Source of the DNA: CBDCVO01 sp965223085
GTDB taxonomy: Bacteria; Pseudomonadota; Gammaproteobacteria; Ga0077536
Direction of reading: 5' to 3'
Assembly: GCA_965223085.1 (NCBI GenBank)
Contig: OZ244981.1
Coordinates: forward strand, 4,278,001 to 4,342,000
DNA length: 64,000 nt
Position numbers and translations under genes: made by a program
Shown: positions 8,732 through 17,336 of the stretch, piece by piece
Position numbering within the stretch: the first letter of the stretch is position 1
Layout: every line of letters starts with the position of its first letter
The notes under the pieces: generated by a model
Database searches by the model: none
Seen by the model: the letters and a program-made list of their open reading frames with translations, nothing else
What the model was told of the DNA's origin: nothing

Positions 8732-9529
8732 TCACCTCACCGACGCGCAACGGCGCATGAAATCGGCAATTAAACGATCGACGATCTCAGGTCTATCGCG
8801 CTGGGGCGTGTGGCCTGCCCCCGCGATCGTTTCTTGCTGCACCGGCCCCGCCAGGTGGCGCCTGATACGCCGCAATTGCGCGGTGGTTCCATAAGGATCT
8901 TCTTGGCCTTGCAGTAGCAGCATCGGCACGCGAATGTCGACGAGCCCCGCCTCGATGTTCCAAGCACGGAAACCCGGATCCAACCACGCATCACACCAGC
9001 CACGGAACGCGCAATCGACATTGCGCCCATGATATTTTTGCAGGCGTGGGCGCAGATCTGCGCCGTCGAAGGCAGCGCGCGCGGCGCGAATGCTGTCCAC
9101 GCCAAGCGCTTCAACGAAAACGTGGGGCGCAATTGCAATCAGGCCCGATAGCGCCGCATCCGCGATCTGGCTAGCATAGATCAAGGCAATGCTTGCGCCA
9201 TCGCTGTGACCGAGCAACACATGGCGCTCGCTGCCCACGGCCGCGAGCACGAATGGCAGCACGTCCACCGCTTCGCGGTGCATGTAGTCTAACGGGCGCG
9301 GCAACGCTATCGGTGAAGAACCGCCATAACCCGCGCGCGAATAAGCAAAGACCGCCGCACCGGTAAGCCGATTGAGGCGCTGCGGAAAATCGCGCCACAT
9401 CGCACAACAACCGAGGCCTTCGTGCAGCAATACCAAGGTAGGCTGTCCGAGTCGTTGCGCGGGTAAATGCAAGCACTCGAGCGCCGTATCGCCAACACGT
9501 ATGTTGAAATAGGTATCGACGGCCGGCAT
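8732..9529 (-). CDS. Alpha/beta hydrolase
   Basis: A 265-residue single-domain alpha/beta-hydrolase. Visible are the oxyanion region LLHEGLG (residues 34-40), the nucleophile elbow GHSDG (Ser109), an acid loop GQEDPYG and the catalytic His in GAGHTPQ. The D after the nucleophile, instead of the usual M/Q-G, is seen in a subgroup of predicted esterases and haloalkane-dehalogenase-like hydrolases. No lid domain is evident and no signal peptide, so it is cytoplasmic. It is upstream of nothing obvious on its strand; the transaminase lies 90 bases before it. Substrate unknown. Confidence 0.85.
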   Translation of the reverse strand: MPAVDTYFNIRVGDTALECLHLPAQRLGQPTLVLLHEGLGCCAMWRDFPQRLNRLTGAAVFAYSRAGYGGSSPIALPRPLDYMHREAVDVLPFVLAAVGSERHVLLGHSDGASIALIYASQIADAALSGLIAIAPHVFVEALGVDSIRAARAAFDGADLRPRLQKYHGRNVDCAFRGWCDAWLDPGFRAWNIEAGLVDIRVPMLLLQGQEDPYGTTAQLRRIRRHLAGPVQQETIAGAGHTPQRDRPEIVDRLIADFMRRCASVR

Positions 9530-9530
9530 C

Positions 9531-9547
9531 TAGCCCGGATATTGCAC
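9531..9547 (-). repeat. Dispersed half-palindrome copy
   Basis: TAGCCCGGATATTGCAC, identical over 17 bases to the copy at 50373-50389 and matching one arm of the full palindrome at 41028-41058. It lies one base upstream of the alpha/beta hydrolase start codon. Confidence 0.55.
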
Positions 9548-9619
9548 GCAACAGAATCGTGCCATGACCACGCTAGTCGAGCTTGACCGAGTTAAAGTGC
9601 CGCGTGCAACGAACAGATG

Positions 9620-11011
9620 TCAGGCGGCGAGCAGTCCCTCGCAAGTCACCCAATCTAATGTGTCATCGAGTGCGCGTGAGAACTTAGCGAAGATCTCGTC
9701 GATTTGGGCTTCGGTAATAATCAGTGGCGGACAGAATGCGACGCCGTCACCAACATTGCGCGCGATCAGTCCATGCACATGACAGCGGTCAAAACAATGG
9801 GCGCCCACTTTGCCGGCGGGCTCAAACGCTGCCCGGGTTTGTTTGTTCGCGACAAACTCAACCGCACCGATGAGGCCGACACCGCGCACATCCCCGACCA
9901 AAGGGTGGTCCGCAAAACTGCGTAGACGTGCCTGGAAGTGGGGTGCAAGATCAGCAGCGCGTTCAAAAATACGGTCGCGCTGATATATTTCGATGGTCTT
10001 CAAGCCGACCGCACACGCGACGGGGTGACCGCTATAGGTATAGCCGTGACCAAACGTGCCGATCTCGGCACTCGCATCGACTATCGGTTGATAAATATGA
10101 TCGGGGATCAAAATCGCACTCAGTGGCAAATATGACGACGTTAACGCTTTCGCGAGCGTGATCGTATCGGGTTCAATATTGTAAGTCTGCGACCCAAACG
10201 CTTGCCCGGTACGTCCAAATCCACACACGACTTCATCGGCAATAAAATAGATGTCGTATTTTTTCAGCACGGCTTGGATTTTTTCAAAATACGTCGCTGG
10301 AGGTGGTAACACACCACCCGCCGCCATCACCGGTTCGGCGATGAAGGCCGCGATGGTGTCCGGTCCTTCGCGTTGAATTAGCGCCTCGAGCTCTGCGGCG
10401 AGGCGGGTCGAGAATTCTTCCTCGGACTCGCCGGCCTCGGCGCCACGAAAATAGTCGGGGCAGGCCGTGTGTATAAAGCGCCCGTCCAAGGGCAGATCGA
10501 AGCCCGCGTGCATGGGTGGCAAACCGGTCAAGCTGCCGGCCGCTAACGTAATGCCATGATAGCCCTTGATGCGCCCGATGATTTTCTTTTTCTGTGGACG
10601 ACCGAGCGCGTTGTTGTAGAACCAGGCGATCTTGATTTGGGTATCGTTTGCGTCTGACCCCGACAAGCCAAAGAAAACCTTCGAGGCGGCCATCGGTGCG
10701 ATTTCTTTGAGCTTCTCTGCAAGCAATACTGCTGGTTCGTGCCCTTTACCCATGAACATGTGCTGAAACGACAATGTTTGCATTTGCTCGTAGGCCGCAC
10801 GTGCGAGCTCTTCGTTGCCGTAGCCCAGTGCCGTTGACCACAGGCCAGCCAAACCTTCGATGTACTGCTTACCTTGATCATCCCAGACGTAGACCCCCTC
10901 GCCCTTCGTGATCATCAGTGGGCCCTTGGCATGGAACTGTTGCAAATTAACCATAGGATGAAATACCGCATCAGCATCTCGTGCTTGCATGCTGCCTGGC
11001 GCTAAACTCAC
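9620..11011 (-). CDS. Class III (omega) aminotransferase, PLP-dependent
   Basis: A 463-residue fold-type I transaminase of the omega-amino acid/amine:pyruvate group. Conserved features are the N-terminal WDDQGKQYIEGLAGLWS, the substrate/PLP-phosphate region SGSDANDTQIK, the PLP-stacking GYHG, the IADEVVCGFGRTG segment with the Asp that holds the PLP ring nitrogen, and Lys288 in TLAKALTSSY as the Schiff-base lysine. It uses pyruvate or a similar 2-oxoacid as acceptor; candidates for the donor include beta-alanine, GABA, putrescine or related amines, which the sequence alone does not settle. It stands alone, with 158 bases between it and the Sel1 gene upstream. Confidence 0.88.
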   Translation of the reverse strand: MSLAPGSMQARDADAVFHPMVNLQQFHAKGPLMITKGEGVYVWDDQGKQYIEGLAGLWSTALGYGNEELARAAYEQMQTLSFQHMFMGKGHEPAVLLAEKLKEIAPMAASKVFFGLSGSDANDTQIKIAWFYNNALGRPQKKKIIGRIKGYHGITLAAGSLTGLPPMHAGFDLPLDGRFIHTACPDYFRGAEAGESEEEFSTRLAAELEALIQREGPDTIAAFIAEPVMAAGGVLPPPATYFEKIQAVLKKYDIYFIADEVVCGFGRTGQAFGSQTYNIEPDTITLAKALTSSYLPLSAILIPDHIYQPIVDASAEIGTFGHGYTYSGHPVACAVGLKTIEIYQRDRIFERAADLAPHFQARLRSFADHPLVGDVRGVGLIGAVEFVANKQTRAAFEPAGKVGAHCFDRCHVHGLIARNVGDGVAFCPPLIITEAQIDEIFAKFSRALDDTLDWVTCEGLLAA

Positions 11012-11169
11012 GACCGTTCTCCTTCGTCAGAATCCGAAACTCACCTATCAAGGTTAGTTTGCTCGCGAAGCACCCAAATTTCCAGTCTGCCCACGCACGC
11101 GGTCGCCCGCTGCGAAAGTATTCACTGCGATGAGGAGCTTGCTTTATGGGGCCGGCAATAGCCTAGGTA

Positions 11170-12453
11170 CTAGCTTTCCGGGCGGATCTTGGTGCGAAGT
11201 TCGCTGTAGAAATGACGCCCGGCAACCAACGTTTCGGGCTCAATGCGTTCTTCGAGCAATTCCAGGCGATGGCGGGCTTTGGGCAAACGTTGCTCGGCAG
11301 CAACTGACCACCACGCAAACGCGCGCACCAAATCCCGCTTTACGGCGCGACCGCTATAGTAGCAAACGCCGAGGGAATATTGCGCGCGTGTGTGGCCCTT
11401 ATAGGCCGCCTTTTCTAACCATTCCACGACTTCATCGCGCGGCAGCCCCGGGATGCGTCCAAACAGGCCGCGGCGGCCCAGTTCGTACTGGGCGGCGGCA
11501 TGCCCCATTTCCGCAGCGTGGCGTAACCAGGCCATAGCGCGTGGTCGATTTGCGTCGATACCCTCCCCCTTCTCATAAGCGAGCGCAATGCGGTAGGCGG
11601 CCTTTGGAAACCCGGCTTCGGCGGCTTTACGCAGCCAGTTGACGGCAGTCTCGGCACTACCGCCCTCGCCACGGCCTTGTTGATAAAAGCGGCCGAGTGC
11701 GTACTGCGCGGGGACAAATGCTTGGCGTGCCGCCGCCTCCAACCAGCGCTCGGCCCGGTTTTCGTCGCGATAGCGTTTTGGCGCCGAAGCGTACAGCAAA
11801 CCTAAGTTAAACTGCGCTTTCGCATAGCCGGTTTCCGCGGCTTTCATAATCCAATGCAAAGCCGCCTCATAGTCGGTGGTAACACCCTCACCATTAGCAT
11901 AGGCCAAGCCCAAATTGAGCTGCGCTTTGGGGTGATCCAGTTCCGCGGCATGCTCCCAATGCCTTACCGCGGCGAAGGGATCGCGAGTTACGCCGATACC
12001 GCGCGCATACATCTCGGCGAGATTGTAGTGTCCGACGGAATTTTCATTCGCGGCAGCGGCGTAATACCAACTGAAAGCGCTTTCTAAGTCCTCCTCGGTA
12101 CCTACTGCCGCCTGGTAGCACCAGCCTGCTGCAACCTGGGCGGGCGCGTAATTTTGCTCTGCTGCTGCGACGATGCGGCGAAAGCCGGCGTTTTCATCGC
12201 GATCGCAACCGACGCCGTCCAATAACATCAAGCCTAAACGATATTGCGCGCGCGCGTGTCCAGCGTCGGCAGCGCGTTCGTACCACGCAAACGCGCGCGA
12301 CGCATCGACATCTAAATCGCTATGCCGCCGCAATCGTTCCGCCAAATCGAACTGCGCGTTTGCGTCACCCGACTCCGCCGCGCGGGTGAGCTTTTTGCCG
12401 GACATGCGGGTGGCCGAATTCAACGGCGTCACATTTTCACGATTAAGGTTCAC
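11170..12453 (-). CDS. Sel1-repeat (TPR-like) protein
   Basis: 427 residues made almost entirely of about ten Sel1-like repeats of 36 residues, each with the pattern A-x-x-G-x-x-x-A-Q-Y-x-L-G followed by an acidic or Gly-rich turn and A-x-x-W-x-x-x-A-A. Repeats begin around residue 29 and run to about 400. Sel1 proteins are scaffolds for protein-protein contact, often in envelope or signalling functions; no partner is obvious here. No signal peptide is visible. The start is a GTG that overlaps the end of the broken dehydrogenase gene by 11 bases, suggesting the two were co-transcribed. Confidence 0.85.
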   Translation of the reverse strand: MNLNRENVTPLNSATRMSGKKLTRAAESGDANAQFDLAERLRRHSDLDVDASRAFAWYERAADAGHARAQYRLGLMLLDGVGCDRDENAGFRRIVAAAEQNYAPAQVAAGWCYQAAVGTEEDLESAFSWYYAAAANENSVGHYNLAEMYARGIGVTRDPFAAVRHWEHAAELDHPKAQLNLGLAYANGEGVTTDYEAALHWIMKAAETGYAKAQFNLGLLYASAPKRYRDENRAERWLEAAARQAFVPAQYALGRFYQQGRGEGGSAETAVNWLRKAAEAGFPKAAYRIALAYEKGEGIDANRPRAMAWLRHAAEMGHAAAQYELGRRGLFGRIPGLPRDEVVEWLEKAAYKGHTRAQYSLGVCYYSGRAVKRDLVRAFAWWSVAAEQRLPKARHRLELLEERIEPETLVAGRHFYSELRTKIRPES

Positions 12454-13319
12454 GCAGCAATTCTATCAGACTGGAAGTATCCCAACGGTTGCAGCCACGC
12501 GCTTGCAGCTGCGCATAAAACTGGTCCACAAGACCGGTCACGGGGACGCGCGCACCACTGGCGCGCGCCGTGGACAGGCAGATACCGAGATCTTTGCGCA
12601 TCAAATCCACCGCGAACCCAAAATCGAATTCGCGTCGCAACATCGTCTCACCACGGTTCTCGAGCTGCCACGACTGCGCCGCACCCCCAGAGATTGCGGT
12701 AATCACCCGCGCCATGTCGAGCCCATTCCGCACCCCAAAGTTAAGCCCTTCGGCTAATCCTTGCAATAGGCCGGCGATGGCAACCTGATTGACCATCTTC
12801 GCGAGCTGACCGCTACCTGAGCCCCCAAGGTGGGTAATGCAACGTCCGTAGCACCGCATTAGCGGCTCAGCGCGTTGAAATTCCGCGACGCCACCCCCCA
12901 CACATGATCGTCAATATGCCCTGCTCAGCACCCGCTTGACCTCCTGAGACCGGTGCGTCGATAAATTCGAGCTCACGCGCGCGTGCCGCTTCTGCCAGCT
13001 CCCGGGCTACGGCGGCGGAGGTTGTTGAATGATCGATGAATAGGCTGCCGGGCCGCATCGCCGCGAACGCCCCGCCAGGTGACAACGCGACCGCCCGCAG
13101 ATCGTCATCGTCCCCGACGCAGCTGAAGACAAAATCAGCCGCGGCAGCCGCCTCCCCGGAAGAAACAACCGCGCGCCCCCGATGGCGCGCGCACCAGCGC
13201 TCAGTTTTTGCTGCACTGCGATTGAAAACCGTCAGGGCGTGGCCGGCGCGGGATAAATGCCCCGCAATGGGGGCGCCCATCACGCCCAGACCGATGAAAG
13301 CAACATTGGATTGCGGCAT
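12443..13319 (-). pseudogene. 3-hydroxyisobutyrate dehydrogenase-like gene with a one-base frameshift
   Basis: Two adjoining frames together make one beta-hydroxyacid dehydrogenase of about 291 residues. The first (from ATG 13319) carries the Rossmann motif FIGLGVMGAPIAGHL and the substrate motif DAPVSGGQAGAE and reaches LTIMCGG; the second resumes at GVAEFQRAEPLM and carries the catalytic Lys region GSGQLAKMVNQ. The break coincides with a six-G run on the minus strand (C run at 12894-12899); removing one G restores the family sequence across the join. It may be a real frameshift, a phase-variable tract or a homopolymer sequencing error. If intact it would oxidise a 3-hydroxyacid or reduce tartronate semialdehyde with NAD(P). 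Confidence 0.85.
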
Positions 13320-13436
13320 AGGGGAGCTACCAACTATGCTCGGTGAATGTCGTTGTGGTGACATCACAGGGTAACCGAAAGCGCCCCACAATTCTGGGAA
13401 TAGTGCCGCACCCAGGCGCGCTACTCGCGGGCACGC

Positions 13437-13982
13437 TCAGCGACGAATGCCGAGCGCCCGTCCTATCATCTCTGGTCGTGCGAGGGCACCGTGCCGAGCC
13501 AGGATCACATCAAGCCGTTGTTGTGCAGCGGCGGGTAAATCGCTACTCCGACGCGTGGTGAAATCAACATGAATAAACAGCACCTCCGACTCGGCGGCGA
13601 GATAATCGTCATCGACATTGTAGAGTGCGCAGTACGTATGCACTAAGCGTGGCGAGAAATCCAACAATATTGTTTCGACTGCTATGCGTTGGCCCTGGAA
13701 AAGTTCGCGTTTGAAATCGAGATTGGATCCCGTCATGAATAAAGTACCCGAGCCGGATTTCGTATAATCCCAGCCGATACCGACGTCGGCGAAAAATACT
13801 TCGCCACCGTCGTCGAAGGCGGTCATGTAATAGGCCACGTTCATATGGCCATTGGCGTCCAACCACGCCGGTTTGACCACCATTTCAGTGCGATAAGGTG
13901 CTGGCACTATGGCGCCCATCGTTGATCCTGCTGGCGTTGAAGTGGCAACGGTCTGCAGCTCATGCATTGCTGCGCGAGTCAT
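13437..13982 (-). CDS. Hotdog-fold thioesterase (4HBT-like)
   Basis: 181 residues with the acyl-CoA thioesterase hotdog pattern: PAWLDANGHMNVAYY (the helix-start active-site region), then FDDGGEVFF, LDFKRELFQGQRI and ESEVLFIHVDF strands. It resembles the thioesterase proteins related to the carnitine-catabolism betainyl-CoA thioesterase, but the substrate cannot be assigned. The first 21 residues may not be translated; a second ATG at 13919 lies directly before the conserved domain. The gene is in the middle of the minus-strand block, 83 bases after the FAD-linked oxidase gene. Confidence 0.78.
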   Translation of the reverse strand: MTRAAMHELQTVATSTPAGSTMGAIVPAPYRTEMVVKPAWLDANGHMNVAYYMTAFDDGGEVFFADVGIGWDYTKSGSGTLFMTGSNLDFKRELFQGQRIAVETILLDFSPRLVHTYCALYNVDDDYLAAESEVLFIHVDFTTRRSSDLPAAAQQRLDVILARHGALARPEMIGRALGIRR

Positions 13983-14065
13983 TCTCGCGGCAGGTTGGTA
14001 CGGCCATAGCGAACCTTGGGATCGGTATTAGCAAGACGATGGATCGTGTCCTTGGGTAGGTGGGC

Positions 14066-15448
14066 TCACATCGCGAAGACCTTGCCGGGATTGAGGATCC
14101 CACGCGGATCTAAGGCCTTTTTGAGCCGTCGCATTACATCGATTTCTACCGTCGAACGACTGAGGGTGAGGTAATCACGCTTTTCGGTCCCGATACCATG
14201 CTCGGCCGAAACAGAACCACCGATCGGTGCCAGGGGTTCGAATACGCAACGATTGACAAGCGCGTGAGCATCTGGCCCACCCTCACCAACGGCGATGGCG
14301 AAGTGAATATTACCATCACCGACGTGTCCCAACGTAAAGCAATGGTGCTCCGGCCATTGCTGAGAAAGCCCAGCTTTAACTTTTGCGACGTACTCGTCCA
14401 TATAACGAATGCCCAAACTGACATCGTATAGAAAGGCGGGGCCATAGCGGAAAAATTCGTCCACCGAATCACGAATACGCCACATTGCCCGGCGGTCCTT
14501 CTCAGAATGTGCGATCGCGGCATCGGCCAACAAACCCTTCTCAAGCGCACACCCCATGATGTCTTCAAACGCGTCCTGCTCACCCTCATACCCGGCGGCT
14601 AGCGCTTCGAGCAAAAGATAATTCGGATACGCCAGCGGTACAGGTCGCTCGTTGTCTGCGGGCGGCGTCGTTACCAGCTCATAGTAGTCGCGCCACATCA
14701 CTTCGAATGCGCACAAGGCGCCACCGAGCTCGCGATCGATGTAACGCAGAAAACGAGTTAACTGCGCAAAACTCGCAAACGCCCCGAACGCGGTATGCTG
14801 ACCGTGCGGGGCCTCGCGTAGACGGATCACCACCCGTGTCACAATACCGAGCGTGCCTTCGGTGCCGATAAATAGTTGCTTGAGATCATAACCCGCGTTG
14901 TTCTTCAACATCTTGTTGAGCGACGTGACGATCGTGCCATCAGCCAGCACGGCCTCGAGGCCCAATACATTCTCACGCGTCATGCCGAAACGGATTACTC
15001 GGTTGCCGCCGGCATTAGTTGCGACGTTACCGCCAATTTGACAAGAACCACGGGCGCCTAAGTCGACCGGAAACATCAGGCCGTGTTCTTCCGCAGCCTC
15101 TTGCAACGTCTGCAACGGCGCCCCAGCTTGCACGGTCATCGTCCGCCCAATGGGATCGATATCTTCGATGGCATGCATTCGTTCCAATGACAACACGACA
15201 TCATCAGGTCCGCTAACGCTACCCTGCACCAGCCCCGTCAAACCGCCATGCGGAATGACCGTTTGCTGGTGTTCGTTGCAAAGTTTCAACACCGTCGCGA
15301 CTTGCTCGGTAGTTGTCGGACACAAAATGCATTTCGCGATGATCGGCTCTTGATTCCAGACGTGAACCTGGCGCGCCCTGACCTCTTCGCCGGTCAACAT
15401 ACCTCGCGCATCGAGAATATCTCGGAACGCGGCTAATAGATCAGTCAT
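14066..15448 (-). CDS. FAD-linked 2-hydroxyacid oxidase/dehydrogenase (GlcD / D-2-hydroxyglutarate dehydrogenase-like)
   Basis: 460 residues with the PCMH-type FAD-binding domain first (VIPHGGLTGLVQG, GARGSCQIGGNVATNAGGNRVIRFG, FIGTEGTLGIVTRV) and the FAD-oxidase C-terminal domain last (TLGHVGDGNIHF, SAEHGIGTEKRDYL, DPRGILNPGKVF). These enzymes oxidise D-2-hydroxyacids such as D-lactate, glycolate or D-2-hydroxyglutarate and pass electrons to quinone, ETF or a GlcE/GlcF-type partner. There is no glcE or glcF here, so a stand-alone D-2-hydroxyglutarate or D-lactate dehydrogenase is more likely. It follows the O-acetylhomoserine sulfhydrylase gene by 24 bases and is probably co-transcribed. Confidence 0.9.
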   Translation of the reverse strand: MTDLLAAFRDILDARGMLTGEEVRARQVHVWNQEPIIAKCILCPTTTEQVATVLKLCNEHQQTVIPHGGLTGLVQGSVSGPDDVVLSLERMHAIEDIDPIGRTMTVQAGAPLQTLQEAAEEHGLMFPVDLGARGSCQIGGNVATNAGGNRVIRFGMTRENVLGLEAVLADGTIVTSLNKMLKNNAGYDLKQLFIGTEGTLGIVTRVVIRLREAPHGQHTAFGAFASFAQLTRFLRYIDRELGGALCAFEVMWRDYYELVTTPPADNERPVPLAYPNYLLLEALAAGYEGEQDAFEDIMGCALEKGLLADAAIAHSEKDRRAMWRIRDSVDEFFRYGPAFLYDVSLGIRYMDEYVAKVKAGLSQQWPEHHCFTLGHVGDGNIHFAIAVGEGGPDAHALVNRCVFEPLAPIGGSVSAEHGIGTEKRDYLTLSRSTVEIDVMRRLKKALDPRGILNPGKVFAM

Positions 15449-15472
15449 TACATCTTCTCCAGGCGCTCACAT

Positions 15473-16759
15473 TCACGCTTGTGACTTCGCCAACGCTTGA
15501 TCGAGATCCCACAAAATGTCGTCTAGTGTTTCCAATCCTACCGAGATTCGGATCAGATCGGGCGCAACCCCTGCGGCGAGTTGCTGTTCTGGGGACATTT
15601 GACGGTGCGTCGTAGACGCCGGGTGGATAACGAGCGTTTTTGCATCACCGACGTTCGCCAAGTGGCTCAAGAATTGCACGGCTTCTATGAATTTCACACC
15701 CGCCGCTTGGCCACCTGTGATCCCAAAAGACAAAATCGAACTCGCGCCTTTAGGAACGTAGCGCTGTGCCCGCGCGTAATATTTATCGCCCGGCAGAGAC
15801 GGATAGCGCACCCACGCTACTAGCGGATGCTCATCGAGAAATTTCGCCACTGCCAAGGCATTCTCGCAATGACGCTCCATGCGCAGCGGCAAAGTTTCTA
15901 GACCTTGAAGAAACAAAAAAGCATTAAACGGACTCAGCGAGGGTCCCAACGTGCGCAAAGTCTCGACCCGCGCTTTCATCGTAAAACCAAAATCGCCAAA
16001 AGTTTCGTAGAACTTAACCCCATGGTAGCCCGGCGAGGCTTCGACCATGCCGGGGAATTTGCCGTTGTCCCAGGGAAAGTGACCCGACTCGACGACCATA
16101 CCACCGATCGATGTGCCATGCCCACCGATAAACTTTGTCGCCGAATGCACCACGATATCGGCGCCGAAGTCGAGCGGGCGACATAAGTAAGGGGTAGGAA
16201 ATGTGTTGTCGATCACGAGCGGCACACCGGCATCGTGGGCTACCGCTGCTAGCGCCGTAATATCGAGCACGTTAATCAGGGGATTGCCTAGCGTCTCGGC
16301 ATAAATCGCTTTGCTGCGGGGGGTCACGGCGGCCGCAAAACCATCCATATCGTCGGGATCCACGAACGTCGTATCGATCCCTAAGCGTTTGAACGTCACA
16401 TCAAATTGGGAATAAGTGCCGCCGTAGAGCGTATTCGCGGCGACCAGGTGATCGCCCGCCTCGAGCAGGGTCAGCAAAGCCACCATTTGCGCCGCCAAGC
16501 CAGAGCCAGCCGCAACGCCGGCGCGTCCATTCTCAAGCGCCGCCATGCGTTCTTCAAATACCGCGGTGGTAGGGTTTGACAGGCGCGTGTAGATGTTGCC
16601 AAAAGTTTGCAGATTGAACAGACTCGCCGCGTGATCCGCACTGTCGAACACATAGGAGGCGGTTTGATAAATCGGTGCAACGCGGGCACCCGTCGCTGCG
16701 TCCGGGATCTGCCCAGCGTGCAGGCATAAAGTTTCAAAACCGTATTCGTGGTCTGCCAT
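15473..16759 (-). CDS. metY: O-acetylhomoserine sulfhydrylase (aminocarboxypropyltransferase)
   Basis: 428 residues of the Cys/Met metabolism PLP family. The PLP lysine is Lys209 in HSATKFIGGHG; other hallmarks are YTRLSNPT near residue 57, AAGSGLAAQ and the internal insertion (residues about 225-275, rich in GKFPGM and GFTMKARVE) that separates MetY from cystathionine gamma-synthase. It makes homocysteine from O-acetylhomoserine and sulfide, and can make methionine directly from methanethiol. This gives a possible sink for both sulfur species produced or consumed by the mtoX locus 13 kb away, but the link is only thematic. A CoA-binding protein gene lies directly upstream, a common pairing. 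Confidence 0.92.
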   Translation of the reverse strand: MADHEYGFETLCLHAGQIPDAATGARVAPIYQTASYVFDSADHAASLFNLQTFGNIYTRLSNPTTAVFEERMAALENGRAGVAAGSGLAAQMVALLTLLEAGDHLVAANTLYGGTYSQFDVTFKRLGIDTTFVDPDDMDGFAAAVTPRSKAIYAETLGNPLINVLDITALAAVAHDAGVPLVIDNTFPTPYLCRPLDFGADIVVHSATKFIGGHGTSIGGMVVESGHFPWDNGKFPGMVEASPGYHGVKFYETFGDFGFTMKARVETLRTLGPSLSPFNAFLFLQGLETLPLRMERHCENALAVAKFLDEHPLVAWVRYPSLPGDKYYARAQRYVPKGASSILSFGITGGQAAGVKFIEAVQFLSHLANVGDAKTLVIHPASTTHRQMSPEQQLAAGVAPDLIRISVGLETLDDILWDLDQALAKSQA

Positions 16760-16841
16760 ACTAAACTCGATACCTCAAATAGCTAAACGTTGACAGGTTG
16801 CTAGCCCTCCTAGAACTGCGGCGATGCGACTGCGTAATAAC

Positions 16842-17336
16842 TCAATTGGCGACGTGCCGTGGACGCTTGGCAGAGATCACCCGAGTATTGACACCGACGA
16901 AATTCAATCCACCGAATAAGCGTGCGTGCTCGATCTTCACACAGCGATCCATCACGACGTCGAGTCCGGCGTCCCGTGCTCGACGCGCGGCCTCGAGGTT
17001 GATCACACCGAGCTGTAACCAGAGTACTTTTGCGCCTACGGCAATCGCATCATTCACTAGCGGTGGAATATCAGCAGGGGCGCGAAAACAATCCACCATG
17101 TCGATCGCTGCGGGAACCTCGCGCAAACTCGGATAACAGCGCTCGCCCAATACTTCCTCGTAAGCGGGGTTGACGGGAATTACTCGGTAACCATGTTCCT
17201 GCATGTATTTCGCCGCAAAGTGACTGGGTCGATGCCAATTGCGTGACAAACCGACGACAGCGATGTTACGGGACACAGATAAAATGTGTCGCAACAACGG
17301 AATGTCGGCTTCAAATTCTTGTGCGGGAACGGACAT
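16842..17336 (-). CDS. CoA-binding (YccU-type) domain protein
   Basis: 164 residues forming a single succinyl-CoA-synthetase-like CoA-binding Rossmann domain. Visible are the nucleotide loop NIAVVGLSRNWHRPSHFAAKYM, the strand YRVIPVNP and the segment VLWLQLGVINLEAARRARDAGLDVVMDRCVKIEH. No ligase domain is present. Members of this group bind CoA or related disulfides; a biochemical role is not established. It is next to metY in many proteobacteria. Its start overlaps the end of the FMN-dependent oxidoreductase gene by 26 bases on the same strand, so translation may be coupled. Confidence 0.85.
   Translation of the reverse strand: MSVPAQEFEADIPLLRHILSVSRNIAVVGLSRNWHRPSHFAAKYMQEHGYRVIPVNPAYEEVLGERCYPSLREVPAAIDMVDCFRAPADIPPLVNDAIAVGAKVLWLQLGVINLEAARRARDAGLDVVMDRCVKIEHARLFGGLNFVGVNTRVISAKRPRHVAN

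Noticed and set aside
8559..8750. 63-codon frame upstream of the DUF1302 gene
   Set aside because: No domain features, overlaps the hydrolase end and the leader hairpins.
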